64,000 bases of DNA from an uncultured Clostridia bacterium. GTDB taxonomy: Bacteria; Bacillota; Clostridia; Christensenellales; Borkfalkiaceae. The notes under the pieces were generated by a model. It did no database searches and was not told the origin of the DNA. It worked only from the letters and a program-made list of their open reading frames with translations. Of the stretch, positions 53,010-60,564 are shown in pieces; position 1 is the first letter of the stretch, and each line of letters begins with the position of its first letter. The translations under genes and the position numbers were made by a program. The DNA is taken from the NCBI GenBank assembly GCA_934247935.1, contig CAKQKE010000003.1, forward strand, positions 186,001 through 250,000, in the 5' to 3' direction.

Positions 53010-53984
53010 TTATGCCGTTTCGCCCTCGAATAGTTTTACCGATTGATGTTTTGCAAGTTTGATTTGCGGGTCGGAGATTTTTTCGATAATTTGTTTTACC
53101 GCAAAATCGGCGTGATGTTCTTTATCTACTCCTATCGTTGTAAGCGTGATAGGAAGAGGAATATCAGACTGAATATTGTCGTATCCGATGAGTTTTGCAC
53201 GGTTTGCGTCGGGTATTCCTTTCATTTTTTTTACGACGTTGAAAGCAATATTGTCGCTGAAACAGAATATGCCTTGCGCAGGGTCGTCAAGCGACATCTT
53301 TGCAAAACATTTTTCCCCTTCTTCGTTGAGATCTAAAAGTTCGGCTTTGTGTCCGTGCTTTTCGAGTTCTTCTTTAAATCCCTTATAACGGTCGATTGCG
53401 CAGGTCATTCCTCTGCCTTCGACAATGTAATAGAAAGAAGTGCATCCGTCGTTTATAAGTCTGTTTGCCGCAAGCATTCCGCCTTGCACGTCGTCGGTCG
53501 TGATATAATCCAACCCGTCTTCGTAAGTGGAACGACCGAATATAAGCATAGGTACGCCCAAATTTTTTACAACGCTACCTAAACCCTCTTTACCTTCGAG
53601 GAAACTGATTACGCCCACCGCTCCGTGCGAAATTGCCTTGCGGTAAGTTTCTTCGGTAATTACAGATTCGTTTGAGAACAACAACTGCACCGAATAACCG
53701 CTGTTTTTAATGGATTTCCTTATATAATCTATCATGACCGAAAAGTACACGTTGCGTAAACTGTCGAACACTATCGCAATGCTTTGAGACATGCCTTTGC
53801 GCAACGCCTTTGCAACGTAACTCGGTATATAATTCAGTTGATGCGCCGCCTGCAAAACTTTTGCTTTCGTTTCTTCGGAAACATAGCCCGTGCCGCGCAT
53901 TACTCGCGATACGGTTTGAGCGGTTACGTTGGCGAGATCGGCTACGTCTTTTATCGTCACCATCTCTTTGTTTTTTTGTACCAT
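53010..53984 (-). CDS. LacI-family transcriptional regulator
   Basis: A 324-residue regulator. N-terminal LacI HTH and hinge (TIKDVADLANVTAQTVSRVM...YIPSYVAKAL, residues 9-60), then the periplasmic-binding-protein-like sensor domain (IAIVFDSLRNVYF...GVISFLEG...LIGYDNI). ATG at 53984 with an AGAGGA site. Its own promoter is TTGACA-17-TATACT, and an operator lies at +3 to +22 of that promoter, so it represses itself. It probably senses a sugar released by the neighbouring glycoside hydrolases. Confidence 0.93.
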   Translation of the reverse strand: MVQKNKEMVTIKDVADLANVTAQTVSRVMRGTGYVSEETKAKVLQAAHQLNYIPSYVAKALRKGMSQSIAIVFDSLRNVYFSVMIDYIRKSIKNSGYSVQLLFSNESVITEETYRKAISHGAVGVISFLEGKEGLGSVVKNLGVPMLIFGRSTYEDGLDYITTDDVQGGMLAANRLINDGCTSFYYIVEGRGMTCAIDRYKGFKEELEKHGHKAELLDLNEEGEKCFAKMSLDDPAQGIFCFSDNIAFNVVKKMKGIPDANRAKLIGYDNIQSDIPLPITLTTIGVDKEHHADFAVKQIIEKISDPQIKLAKHQSVKLFEGETA

Positions 53985-54014
53985 TTCGTCCTCTGATTTA
54001 AATTTGCCTTAAAA

Positions 54015-54034
54015 ATATGTTATCGTTAACATAT
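54015..54034. promoter_or_regulatory. LacI-type operator 2, at the lacI start
   Basis: ATATGTTATCGTTAACATAT, just downstream of the predicted lacI transcription start, hence autoregulatory. Confidence 0.85.
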
Positions 54035-54043
54035 TGTACGTAT

Positions 54044-54072
54044 AGTATAACGCAACATTCACCCTTTGTCAA
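54044..54072 (-). promoter_or_regulatory. lacI promoter
   Basis: Minus strand: TTGACA (54072-54067), a 17-bp spacer and TATACT (54049-54044). Confidence 0.85.
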
Positions 54073-54101
54073 TACCCTTTTTAAAAATATTTAAATAAAT
54101 A

Positions 54102-54130
54102 TTGACAAACCACTCAAAGTATGTTATCGT
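54102..54130 (+). promoter_or_regulatory. Promoter of the phosphatase-like lipoprotein
   Basis: TTGACA (54102-54107), a 17-bp spacer and TATCGT (54125-54130) as -10; a TATAAT at 54136-54141 is an alternative without a well-placed -35. The -10 lies inside operator 3. About 200 nt of leader follow. Confidence 0.65.
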
Positions 54131-54138
54131 TAACATAT
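54119..54138. promoter_or_regulatory. LacI-type operator 3, over the divergent promoter
   Basis: GTATGTTATCGTTAACATAT, 19 of 20 bases identical to operators 1 and 2. It covers the -10 region of the plus-strand promoter, a classic repressor position. Confidence 0.85.
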
Positions 54139-54347
54139 AATAGGTATCGGAGTGCCGAGCGGCTGCAAAAGCATGTAATAGTCGGTGCAAAATCCCAAAA
54201 AAGTTTGACGGGCGAAAACCTTTTAAAACTCGTTTTTAAGTCAAATTTTTAAAACAAAGCCGATTTCTGTTATATAATACGCGCATAAATAAACGCATAT
54301 GTTTAAAATCATGCGCAATAAAAAAGTGCGTTCAGGAGGAAAAAAAG

Positions 54348-55568
54348 ATGAAAAAATCACAACTTTTGAGCATTTTGCTCGCTTTATGCTTGCTGTTTTC
54401 GCTTGTTGGTTGCGGCGAAGAAACTAAACACGTATGTAAACACGTGTGCGGAATATGTTCGCTCTGTCAGGACGAAAACTGCACCGACCCCGTCTGCGAA
54501 AAGAAATGCAAGGGTCACAGACAAGATTATTCGTTTAGTTTAAGCACGATCGACGGCGAAGTCGACCAACACACCGAACTTCAAAAAAGTTATCTTGCGG
54601 ACGCTTATGCTTCGATATCGAAGTACGCAAACGGTCAGAACGAAAGAAGCATACCCGAGGCGTTGAGTCTTTCGTGGACGGCGCAAGCAACCGACGAAAA
54701 TTCTTCACCGATAAGTTATTACACGGTAAAAGTAAGCCCGACGGCAAATTTCAGCGAAAACGTCTGGACTTACACTTGCACCGGAACAACCGTAAGCGTA
54801 TATAACCTGATGGTCGGCTACAATTATTATTGGAAGGTCGAGGCTACGCTTGAAAACGGAAACACAAGCCTTTCTCCCGTGAGTGCATTTAAAACCGCGG
54901 CAACATGCCCGAGAATGATTTTCGTTGAAGGCATAACCAACGTGAGAGATATGGGCGGATGGCAAACCGAAAGCGGCAAAACCGTAAAACAAGGTCTTTT
55001 ATACCGCTGCGGAAGACTAAATAAAAGCAGTTCTTCTCAAATTAAAACGGAAATAACCGAAAACGGCAAAAAAACCATGCTCGATATGCTTAAAATAAAA
55101 ACCGAAATCGACTTACGTATGGTTTTAAACAACGAAGTCGGCGGTTTAACGGACACAAGCCCCTTGGGCGACGGCGTACAATACGCACAATGCCCCATGG
55201 ACTATACCGCATCTAATCTTTTGACTGGAAACAAGCAAAAAATCGCAACTATTTTCGGTATACTTTCAAACGAAAACAACTACCCCGTGATTTATCACTG
55301 CAATATCGGCACTGACCGTACGGGCATTATATCTTTCCTTGTGGACGGACTTTTGGGCGTGTCGGAAGAAGATTTGTACAGAGATTATTTAATGTCCAAC
55401 TTCGGCAATATCGGCGAAAGCAGAAACGTAAGTTCTATTCAGGGCAATTACGTAAACTACATTAAATCGTTTAACGGCGACACTTTAAGCCAAAAAATTT
55501 ACAACTGCCTCGTCGCAAACAACGTGCCCGCAGACTACCTCGACGCGGTAATCGAAATACTCGGATAA
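54348..55568 (+). CDS. Tyrosine-phosphatase-like lipoprotein with Cys-rich and Fn3 modules
   Basis: A 406-residue lipoprotein. Signal peptide with lipobox LVGC (C22), then seven clustered cysteines in residues 30-54 (CKHVCGICSLCQDENC, then CEKKC). A fibronectin-III-like module follows (about 103-184) and a C-terminal phosphatase domain of the Y_phosphatase3 type: ITNVRDMGGWQ...LLYRCGRL and P-loop HCNIGTDRTG (C318, R324). The catalytic residues are intact, so it is probably active outside the cell on an unknown phospho- or sugar-ester substrate. A LacI operator covers its promoter. Confidence 0.82.
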   Translation: MKKSQLLSILLALCLLFSLVGCGEETKHVCKHVCGICSLCQDENCTDPVCEKKCKGHRQDYSFSLSTIDGEVDQHTELQKSYLADAYASISKYANGQNERSIPEALSLSWTAQATDENSSPISYYTVKVSPTANFSENVWTYTCTGTTVSVYNLMVGYNYYWKVEATLENGNTSLSPVSAFKTAATCPRMIFVEGITNVRDMGGWQTESGKTVKQGLLYRCGRLNKSSSSQIKTEITENGKKTMLDMLKIKTEIDLRMVLNNEVGGLTDTSPLGDGVQYAQCPMDYTASNLLTGNKQKIATIFGILSNENNYPVIYHCNIGTDRTGIISFLVDGLLGVSEEDLYRDYLMSNFGNIGESRNVSSIQGNYVNYIKSFNGDTLSQKIYNCLVANNVPADYLDAVIEILG

Positions 55569-55743
55569 ATAAAACTCTACCGCAAATTTGTTTTTTTGTT
55601 AAGTTTTTGAGTTTTTAAATCAGATAAAGTTTTTATACTGTGTTTACAATTCTAAGTTTAAAAAATGCGAAAACTTAAACCGTTATAAGCAAGTTTCCAA
55701 TTTTCTTATATTATTAAAAATGTCATTTTAGCCTTTTTAAACG

Positions 55744-55787
55744 CCTTGTTTACCGCATACGTATGCGGTAAACAAGGTTTTTTTGTT
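55744..55787 (+). terminator. Perfect 34-bp palindromic terminator
   Basis: A 17-bp arm beginning CCTTGTTTACCGCATAC (55744-55760) and its exact complement (55761-55777), then seven T. It ends the phosphatase-like gene. The ACCGCATACGTAT core recurs in other intergenic regions. Confidence 0.92.
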
Positions 55788-56026
55788 TCAGGCGGCTTTA
55801 CTTTACCCCGTTTAAACCGACGGTTTAACACGTGAAAAATCAAAGAAATAAAATAGCAAAAACAAAAAATTAAAGACAAAAAATTAAAAAGTTAAAAACC
55901 CGGAACAAAAACCAGCGCAATCCGCTTTAATATTTTTAAAACAAGCGACTTGAAATATAGCACAAAAGGCAGAGTCGGCGCAAACATTTATAAGTGTTTT
56001 TATAAAAATTTTACACAATATATAAA

Positions 56027-56055
56027 AGGAGCGACCTTAAATCGGGATGCTCCTT
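56027..56055. terminator. Bidirectional terminator near the SGNH hydrolase
   Basis: AAGGAGC (56027-56033) with GCTCCTT (56049-56055), TTTTATATATT on the minus side and GTTTTTAA on the plus side. The stretch 55788-56026 shows only A-rich sequence. Confidence 0.75.
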
Positions 56056-56140
56056 GTTTTTAATAAATATAAGTTATTCTATGCTTTGTTATTATAAATT
56101 TTCTATGTTTTAATTATGAATATTATCCCGTTTTTGTCGA

Positions 56141-56872
56141 TTATAAATATTTTTCAATCGCTTTTGCAAGTTTTTTGTGCCCGTTTTTGTTGGGGTGCAA
56201 TCTGTCTGTGTTTACGTTTGCAAAATACTCTTTCGCCGTTTCGTCGTTTAAGGGGAACAACCCCGACTCTTTATACAAATCAATCAACTTTATCGCCCAA
56301 ACGTCGGCGCAACGCCTTACCGCGTTTACGTAATCCTCGATAAACAAGCCTATTCCGTTTGAATACAATTCGTCGTATTGAATATTGTCGTTACCGAAAG
56401 TCGCAAATGCCCGATGTAACGGGGTCATAATGATAAAATCGGCAAAAGGATAATCTTTTCTCAATTTGTTGAAAATTTTGTTAAGCCTTCCGCAAAAAGT
56501 GCTTTCATTGAAATTAAACCCGCGCTTTTTCCTTATCTCGGTTTTTACGGGATTGCCGAAGTCGTCTTTAACAACACAAACAGTCTCTTCGGTTTGAGTG
56601 AAAAATTCACCCAAAGGCACGTTTGAATAAAAATCGTTTGTGCCGACAAACACCGAAACAAGGTCTACCGCTTTACCGAGTTTTTTCTCCATTTTGTCAA
56701 TTTCACTCAATACGTCTTGCGCTGTCGCGCCATTAAAACCAAACCCGAAGGCGTTGAACCCGAGGTTTTCGGATAAAATATCAAAGTACCTTTCGCCGAC
56801 ATTTACCCCTACTCCTTCGGTAATAGAATCCCCTAAAAAACAATAATTTAATCCTTTTTGTCTCCCGTCCAT
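56141..56872 (-). CDS. Cytoplasmic SGNH/GDSL hydrolase
   Basis: A 243-residue esterase without a signal peptide. Block I FLGDSITEGVG (residues 12-22, nucleophile Ser), Gly in FNGATAQD, block III FVGTNDFYS (Asn) and block V DRLHPNKNGHKKLA (Asp/His). Length fits the family. It may deacylate imported sugars or lipids. It is 64 bp downstream of the ribokinase gene on the same strand, and a terminator follows it. Confidence 0.88.
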   Translation of the reverse strand: MDGRQKGLNYCFLGDSITEGVGVNVGERYFDILSENLGFNAFGFGFNGATAQDVLSEIDKMEKKLGKAVDLVSVFVGTNDFYSNVPLGEFFTQTEETVCVVKDDFGNPVKTEIRKKRGFNFNESTFCGRLNKIFNKLRKDYPFADFIIMTPLHRAFATFGNDNIQYDELYSNGIGLFIEDYVNAVRRCADVWAIKLIDLYKESGLFPLNDETAKEYFANVNTDRLHPNKNGHKKLAKAIEKYL

Positions 56873-56936
56873 TTTGTCCTCTTTTTATTATTGCATTATA
56901 TAAAATTAAAAATTCTGAAAATCAATCTTGTGTTTT

Positions 56937-57806
56937 TTATATTTTAAATTCATTTACTTGTTTAAGCGTCGGAATCGAGGGTTGCGCACCCTTTTCGGTG
57001 CAAGCAATGCTCGCCGCCTTACTGCCGAATATCGCACTGCTTTCCAGATTGTTTCCGAGCGAAAGCATCGCCGCCAAACCTCCGCACAGAGTATCGCCCG
57101 CGGAGGTCGTGTCGACGGGTTTTATTTTAATGCAGTCGTAATGTTTTGCCCCGTCTTTATTTACTATATCAAAACCTTTGCCGCCGAGCGTAATCAGTAA
57201 ATTTTGCGTTTTTGAAAGCAAAAATTCTCTTCCTCCCAAAATTTCGGTCTCGGTTTCGTTGGGAGTAATCAAATCGCAATACTGCAAATATGGCACAATT
57301 TCTTTATCCGCCGGCGCGGGATTTAAAATGACGAACAATCCTTTTTCTTTTGCTTTTTTCAATCCGTAACCGATTACTTCAATGGGGTTTTCAAGTTGGG
57401 TAAGATATACATCCCCCTCTTCGGCTCTTTCAAGCGCGCAATCGATATCTTCTTTTGTTAAATATGCATTTGCACCCTTGTCTAAAATTATGCGATTATC
57501 TCCGTTTTCGACGATTATCACGGCAGTGCCCGTTGGCGCGCCGTCCACCATTTTCACATGACTTATGTCAACACCGTCGCTTGTCAGACTCTCTATAGCC
57601 GACCTGCCGAATTCATCGTTTCCCACACAGCCGCACATTAAAACTTTTCCGCCGAGACGCGCGCAAGCAACCGCCTGATTTGCGCCTTTGCCGCCATGCG
57701 CAGTAAAAAATCCGCTGCCCGTGAGCGTTTCGCCCGCTTTGGGCATATACGGTGTATTTATTACCAGGTCAGTATTGACACTTCCCGTCACAATTACTTT
57801 TTTCAT
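56937..57806 (-). CDS. rbsK: Ribokinase
   Basis: A 289-residue PfkB-family sugar kinase that phosphorylates ribose (or a similar sugar) at O5. Start set at 57806 because MKKVIVTGSVNTDLVI matches the family's N terminus and a GAGAG site precedes it; the longer frame would translate the 43-bp repeat. Motifs: GKGANQAVACARLGG near 41-55, NPAPAD near 180, and DTTSAGDTLCGGLAA near 240-254 (catalytic Asp). It fits downstream use of pentoses from the sugar locus. Confidence 0.9.
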   Translation of the reverse strand: MKKVIVTGSVNTDLVINTPYMPKAGETLTGSGFFTAHGGKGANQAVACARLGGKVLMCGCVGNDEFGRSAIESLTSDGVDISHVKMVDGAPTGTAVIIVENGDNRIILDKGANAYLTKEDIDCALERAEEGDVYLTQLENPIEVIGYGLKKAKEKGLFVILNPAPADKEIVPYLQYCDLITPNETETEILGGREFLLSKTQNLLITLGGKGFDIVNKDGAKHYDCIKIKPVDTTSAGDTLCGGLAAMLSLGNNLESSAIFGSKAASIACTEKGAQPSIPTLKQVNEFKI

Positions 57807-57847
57807 AGCACTCTCTTTTTGATTTGTTTTTAAATTGTTTTTATCGA

Positions 57848-57890
57848 TTTTGTCGATTTTGTCAATTTTACCGCATACGTATCGAGTAAA
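57848..57890. repeat. 43-bp direct repeat, copy A
   Basis: Identical to 58830-58872. It lies 42 bp upstream of the ribokinase start and 8 bp beyond the stop of the TIR-like gene. It contains two GATTTTGTC units and ACCGCATACGTATCGAGT, and read on the minus strand offers TTGACA. Confidence 0.9.
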
Positions 57891-57897
57891 GAACACC

Positions 57898-58767
57898 TTA
57901 ATACAATCCCGACTGCTTTAAAACGAAAATTACGATTGCTCCGACAATAAACACGAAATCAAGTGCTATAAAAATTTTCGGAGTGGTCGTTTCTCTTTCG
58001 GTGAAAGATACGTATTGTTTTCCTATTTTCTTCAACGCTATCCATTCGGATCCGAAAATATTTGCTGGTAATTCGTTTTCCATGAGTTCCATTATCGCAA
58101 ATTTTGCTTGGTTAGAGCGACCGTAAGAAACAATTATGTTTTTCCAACAAATACACAAAATTACCGAAAGACACGAAATTACTATCGAAGATAAATTAAT
58201 CAACGAATTATTTACCGTAAGCATGGTAGTAATTATCGGTATTAAAACGCTGCAAATCGAAAGATACGTCGAAGTGATTTTTTGTCTTCTCTCCACGAGA
58301 CTTTCAGATGTCTCAAGCAGCAATTTATACTGCTCGAAAAGAAGTTGACTATCTTTTATTTCGGAAGTAAAAAGTCTCTTTTTTAAACTGACGTTGTCTT
58401 CGATAAAAACCGTATCTAATTCTTTTATGCTTAATATCGTCGCTTTTGGCTTTTTACCATAGCCGTCGTCATTATCAAATAAAAAATCTTCATCTTTAAA
58501 TTCTTCTTTAAGGGGTATTATGTAAAGCGGAATTTTTAATTTTTTGACGGTATTAATTTCCCACTCGATATTTTCGCTATACTTGTCACTGCTAAAATAT
58601 ATTACTTTGTCGGATTTGGAAATCAGATTCTTGGTTTTCCTCTTCCAACTTTTAGAATCGCCTTGCAAAACAAGAAAATTTAACCCGAAAATCTCTTTTC
58701 TCTTCTTTTCCAGCAACTCGTTTATCTCTTCGGCGTCTTTACCTTTATGTATAATAAAAACTTTCAT
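57898..58767 (-). CDS. TIR-like domain fused to a RipA-like membrane domain
   Basis: A 289-residue protein. Residues 1-90 look like a TIR domain: FIIHKGKDAEEI at the start, SKSDKVIYFSSDKYS in the middle and WEINTVKKLKIPLYIIPL, with E70 in the position of the NADase glutamate. Residues 140-289 resemble RipA-like membrane proteins: LVERRQKITSTYLS, helices at about 168-186, 190-208 and 263-283, and SYGRSNQAKFAIMELME...LP...GSEW. TIR proteins with membrane effectors serve in anti-phage defence. AT-rich and repeat-flanked, so likely acquired. Both family calls are by eye. Confidence 0.62.
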   Translation of the reverse strand: MKVFIIHKGKDAEEINELLEKKRKEIFGLNFLVLQGDSKSWKRKTKNLISKSDKVIYFSSDKYSENIEWEINTVKKLKIPLYIIPLKEEFKDEDFLFDNDDGYGKKPKATILSIKELDTVFIEDNVSLKKRLFTSEIKDSQLLFEQYKLLLETSESLVERRQKITSTYLSICSVLIPIITTMLTVNNSLINLSSIVISCLSVILCICWKNIIVSYGRSNQAKFAIMELMENELPANIFGSEWIALKKIGKQYVSFTERETTTPKIFIALDFVFIVGAIVIFVLKQSGLY

Positions 58768-59172
58768 ATTTCCCTCTTCTTTTTGATCGTGTATTTTATT
58801 TGTATTGAAATCTTAAACTTTTTATAAAATTTTGTCGATTTTGTCAATTTTACCGCATACGTATCGAGTAAAAACAGCAAAGCCGCAAACTAAAATCACT
58901 AAATAAATATTAACACATTTTCCTCGATATTTCAAGTATATCAGTTAAAAACGTAAAACATAAATCTTTTTATCGTTTCTTTTTATGGATTTAATCCGAT
59001 TTAAAACCGCCATGCATATAAAGCAAAAACAAAGTAAAAAACAAATATATTTAAATAAATTGTGAAAATTTTATTAAAATAGTGTATTTTTCAAGAAAGG
59101 TATGTTATTATAGTGTTGCAACAGTACAATTATACAATTAATTAATAATTTAATAAACTCAGGAGGATTTTT
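58768..59172. other. AT-rich intergenic region
   Basis: It holds repeat copy B (58830-58872), the divergent start regions of the TIR-like gene and the plus-strand secreted-protein gene, and an AGGAGGA site at 59161. A TATTAT-like -10 near 59106 is possible, but no convincing full promoter is seen. Confidence 0.5.
58830..58872. repeat. 43-bp direct repeat, copy B
   Basis: Exact copy of 57848-57890, 982 bp away, 63 bp upstream of the TIR-like start. Together they bracket the TIR-like gene. Confidence 0.9.
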
Positions 59173-59289
59173 ATGAAAACAACAAAAAACTTTTTAATTG
59201 TTATTATCGCAACTGTTATGGTTGTTTTAACAGGCTTTGGTTCTGCCGGCGGAGCGACGAAAAAAGTAAACGCACTTTCTGCGGATTAA
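59173..59289 (+). pseudogene. Signal-peptide fragment cut off by an in-frame TAA
   Basis: ATG 59173 with an AGGAGGA site encodes 38 residues: a Lys-rich head, a hydrophobic helix (FLIVIIATVMVVLTGF) and a signal-peptidase-like end VNALSAD, then TAA (59287-59289). The following 410-codon frame is in the same register and continues past the stop with PKTNTP. A CAA-to-TAA change would explain it. The fragment alone would be only a signal peptide. Confidence 0.7.
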
Positions 59290-59307
59290 CCAAAGACAAA
59301 CACACCC

Positions 59308-60540
59308 ATGACCAATATTTATTATTTCAGCGATTCCGCTCCTGCTTTCGGCGAAATTTTCGATTCTTATATCGGATTAAACGTCACGTATGATATTCAA
59401 TACTTGTTGACCCCTCAAGAACTTACATATATGCTTTATTCCGGATATTTTTGGGGATTTAATCAAAATAATATGAATATAGTGATTATAGAGATAAAAA
59501 CGATTAAACCCGACCCTGTGGTTTTGGAAAATTTGTTTGAATGTCTAAAATTACAAGGGTGTAAAGTAATGTTTATATCTCCTTATCAACCCGAATTCGG
59601 CGATTTATCTTTTGCAGACGCATCTATGCCTTGCGATATGGATAAATACAGCAGATTTCTTAAAAATACCATAAAAACAATGCTAAGTGCAAACGGTATA
59701 CTTGAAAATACCACGATATTGATTGACGGAAGATTTATAGGAATAGACGGAGTGCCTGAATCATACAATATTGCAGAACTTTGCGCAGCGTCGTCAACGT
59801 TGCGCAGATTGTTGCTTTACATGTTTTACAATTGCAACACCGCTGCAGAAAAAGATTTTGAAAAAGATATGTATGAAGGGATATGGGATTTATCTCAGAA
59901 TATTTTAGGTAGTGATAATCGCTCTGATCACAACTATTTTCACGACAGCACAAAGATTTCGGATTATATCGATTTCTGGAAAGATCTTTACACCAACGGA
60001 TACGAATACATAAACAACTTCCAACTCGACACAAATTCAACCTTTACCTCAGGGCGCAAAAATAAAATAGGTTTGTATTATAACGACATCGTCAACGTAT
60101 TAAACGGCAGAAACATCAATATTCTTGCACACGTAGGCGGCACGCTTTACGTCGATATTCTCGGCGATTTAACAAATAATTTAAGCGCAAATTTATATAA
60201 TTTTTCAACGTGTTCGGACGTTTTTGACGAATTTGACCCCAATGGTCGTTCTGTTTATTCGATGGGAATCAGTCGATTAAAAAACGAATTTTACACTCTT
60301 CTCTATTCAATTCAAGAGGATACTCCAAACAATGATCAACACTCTGGAGTGCGTCGATTTACTTATTTATGGATAGTCGACCCCATCACTATAGGATCGG
60401 ACGGACTAAACGTTGTAGAGGAAGATCAATTGCAAGAAATTAACAGCGAAAACTGTCAGGAGGACGCCGACTGTACCGAATACGATGAGGAAGTATTAAA
60501 CGAAATGTTTTTAGACTATTTAGACTTCCTTTTAGGTTAA
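59308..60540 (+). CDS. Uncharacterised secreted-type protein, body of the nonsense-split gene
   Basis: A 410-residue ORF whose first ATG (59308) has no ribosome binding site. Frame and position show it was the mature part of the protein begun at 59173. It is rich in Asn, Asp, Tyr and Phe, with a beta/alpha-like N-terminal half and a very acidic C terminus (EEDQLQEINSENCQEDADC, then ...EEVL). I recognise no family and no catalytic motif. It may be a pseudogene, a read-through product or an assembly error. The next gene starts 24 bp later on the same strand. Confidence 0.65.
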   Translation: MTNIYYFSDSAPAFGEIFDSYIGLNVTYDIQYLLTPQELTYMLYSGYFWGFNQNNMNIVIIEIKTIKPDPVVLENLFECLKLQGCKVMFISPYQPEFGDLSFADASMPCDMDKYSRFLKNTIKTMLSANGILENTTILIDGRFIGIDGVPESYNIAELCAASSTLRRLLLYMFYNCNTAAEKDFEKDMYEGIWDLSQNILGSDNRSDHNYFHDSTKISDYIDFWKDLYTNGYEYINNFQLDTNSTFTSGRKNKIGLYYNDIVNVLNGRNINILAHVGGTLYVDILGDLTNNLSANLYNFSTCSDVFDEFDPNGRSVYSMGISRLKNEFYTLLYSIQEDTPNNDQHSGVRRFTYLWIVDPITIGSDGLNVVEEDQLQEINSENCQEDADCTEYDEEVLNEMFLDYLDFLLG

Positions 60541-60564
60541 AAATTTAAAAGGATTAATATAATT

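Noticed and set aside
54142..54200. tRNA-like stretch downstream of operator 3
   Set aside because: Phrases resemble a tRNA-Ser arm, but no cloverleaf or acceptor stem can be formed.
57807..57896. Longer ribokinase N terminus
   Set aside because: It reads through the 43-bp repeat and gives a KIDKIDKIDK head absent from the family.
57846..58872. CRISPR-like array from the 43-bp repeats
   Set aside because: Only two copies, 982 bp apart, with a whole gene between them.
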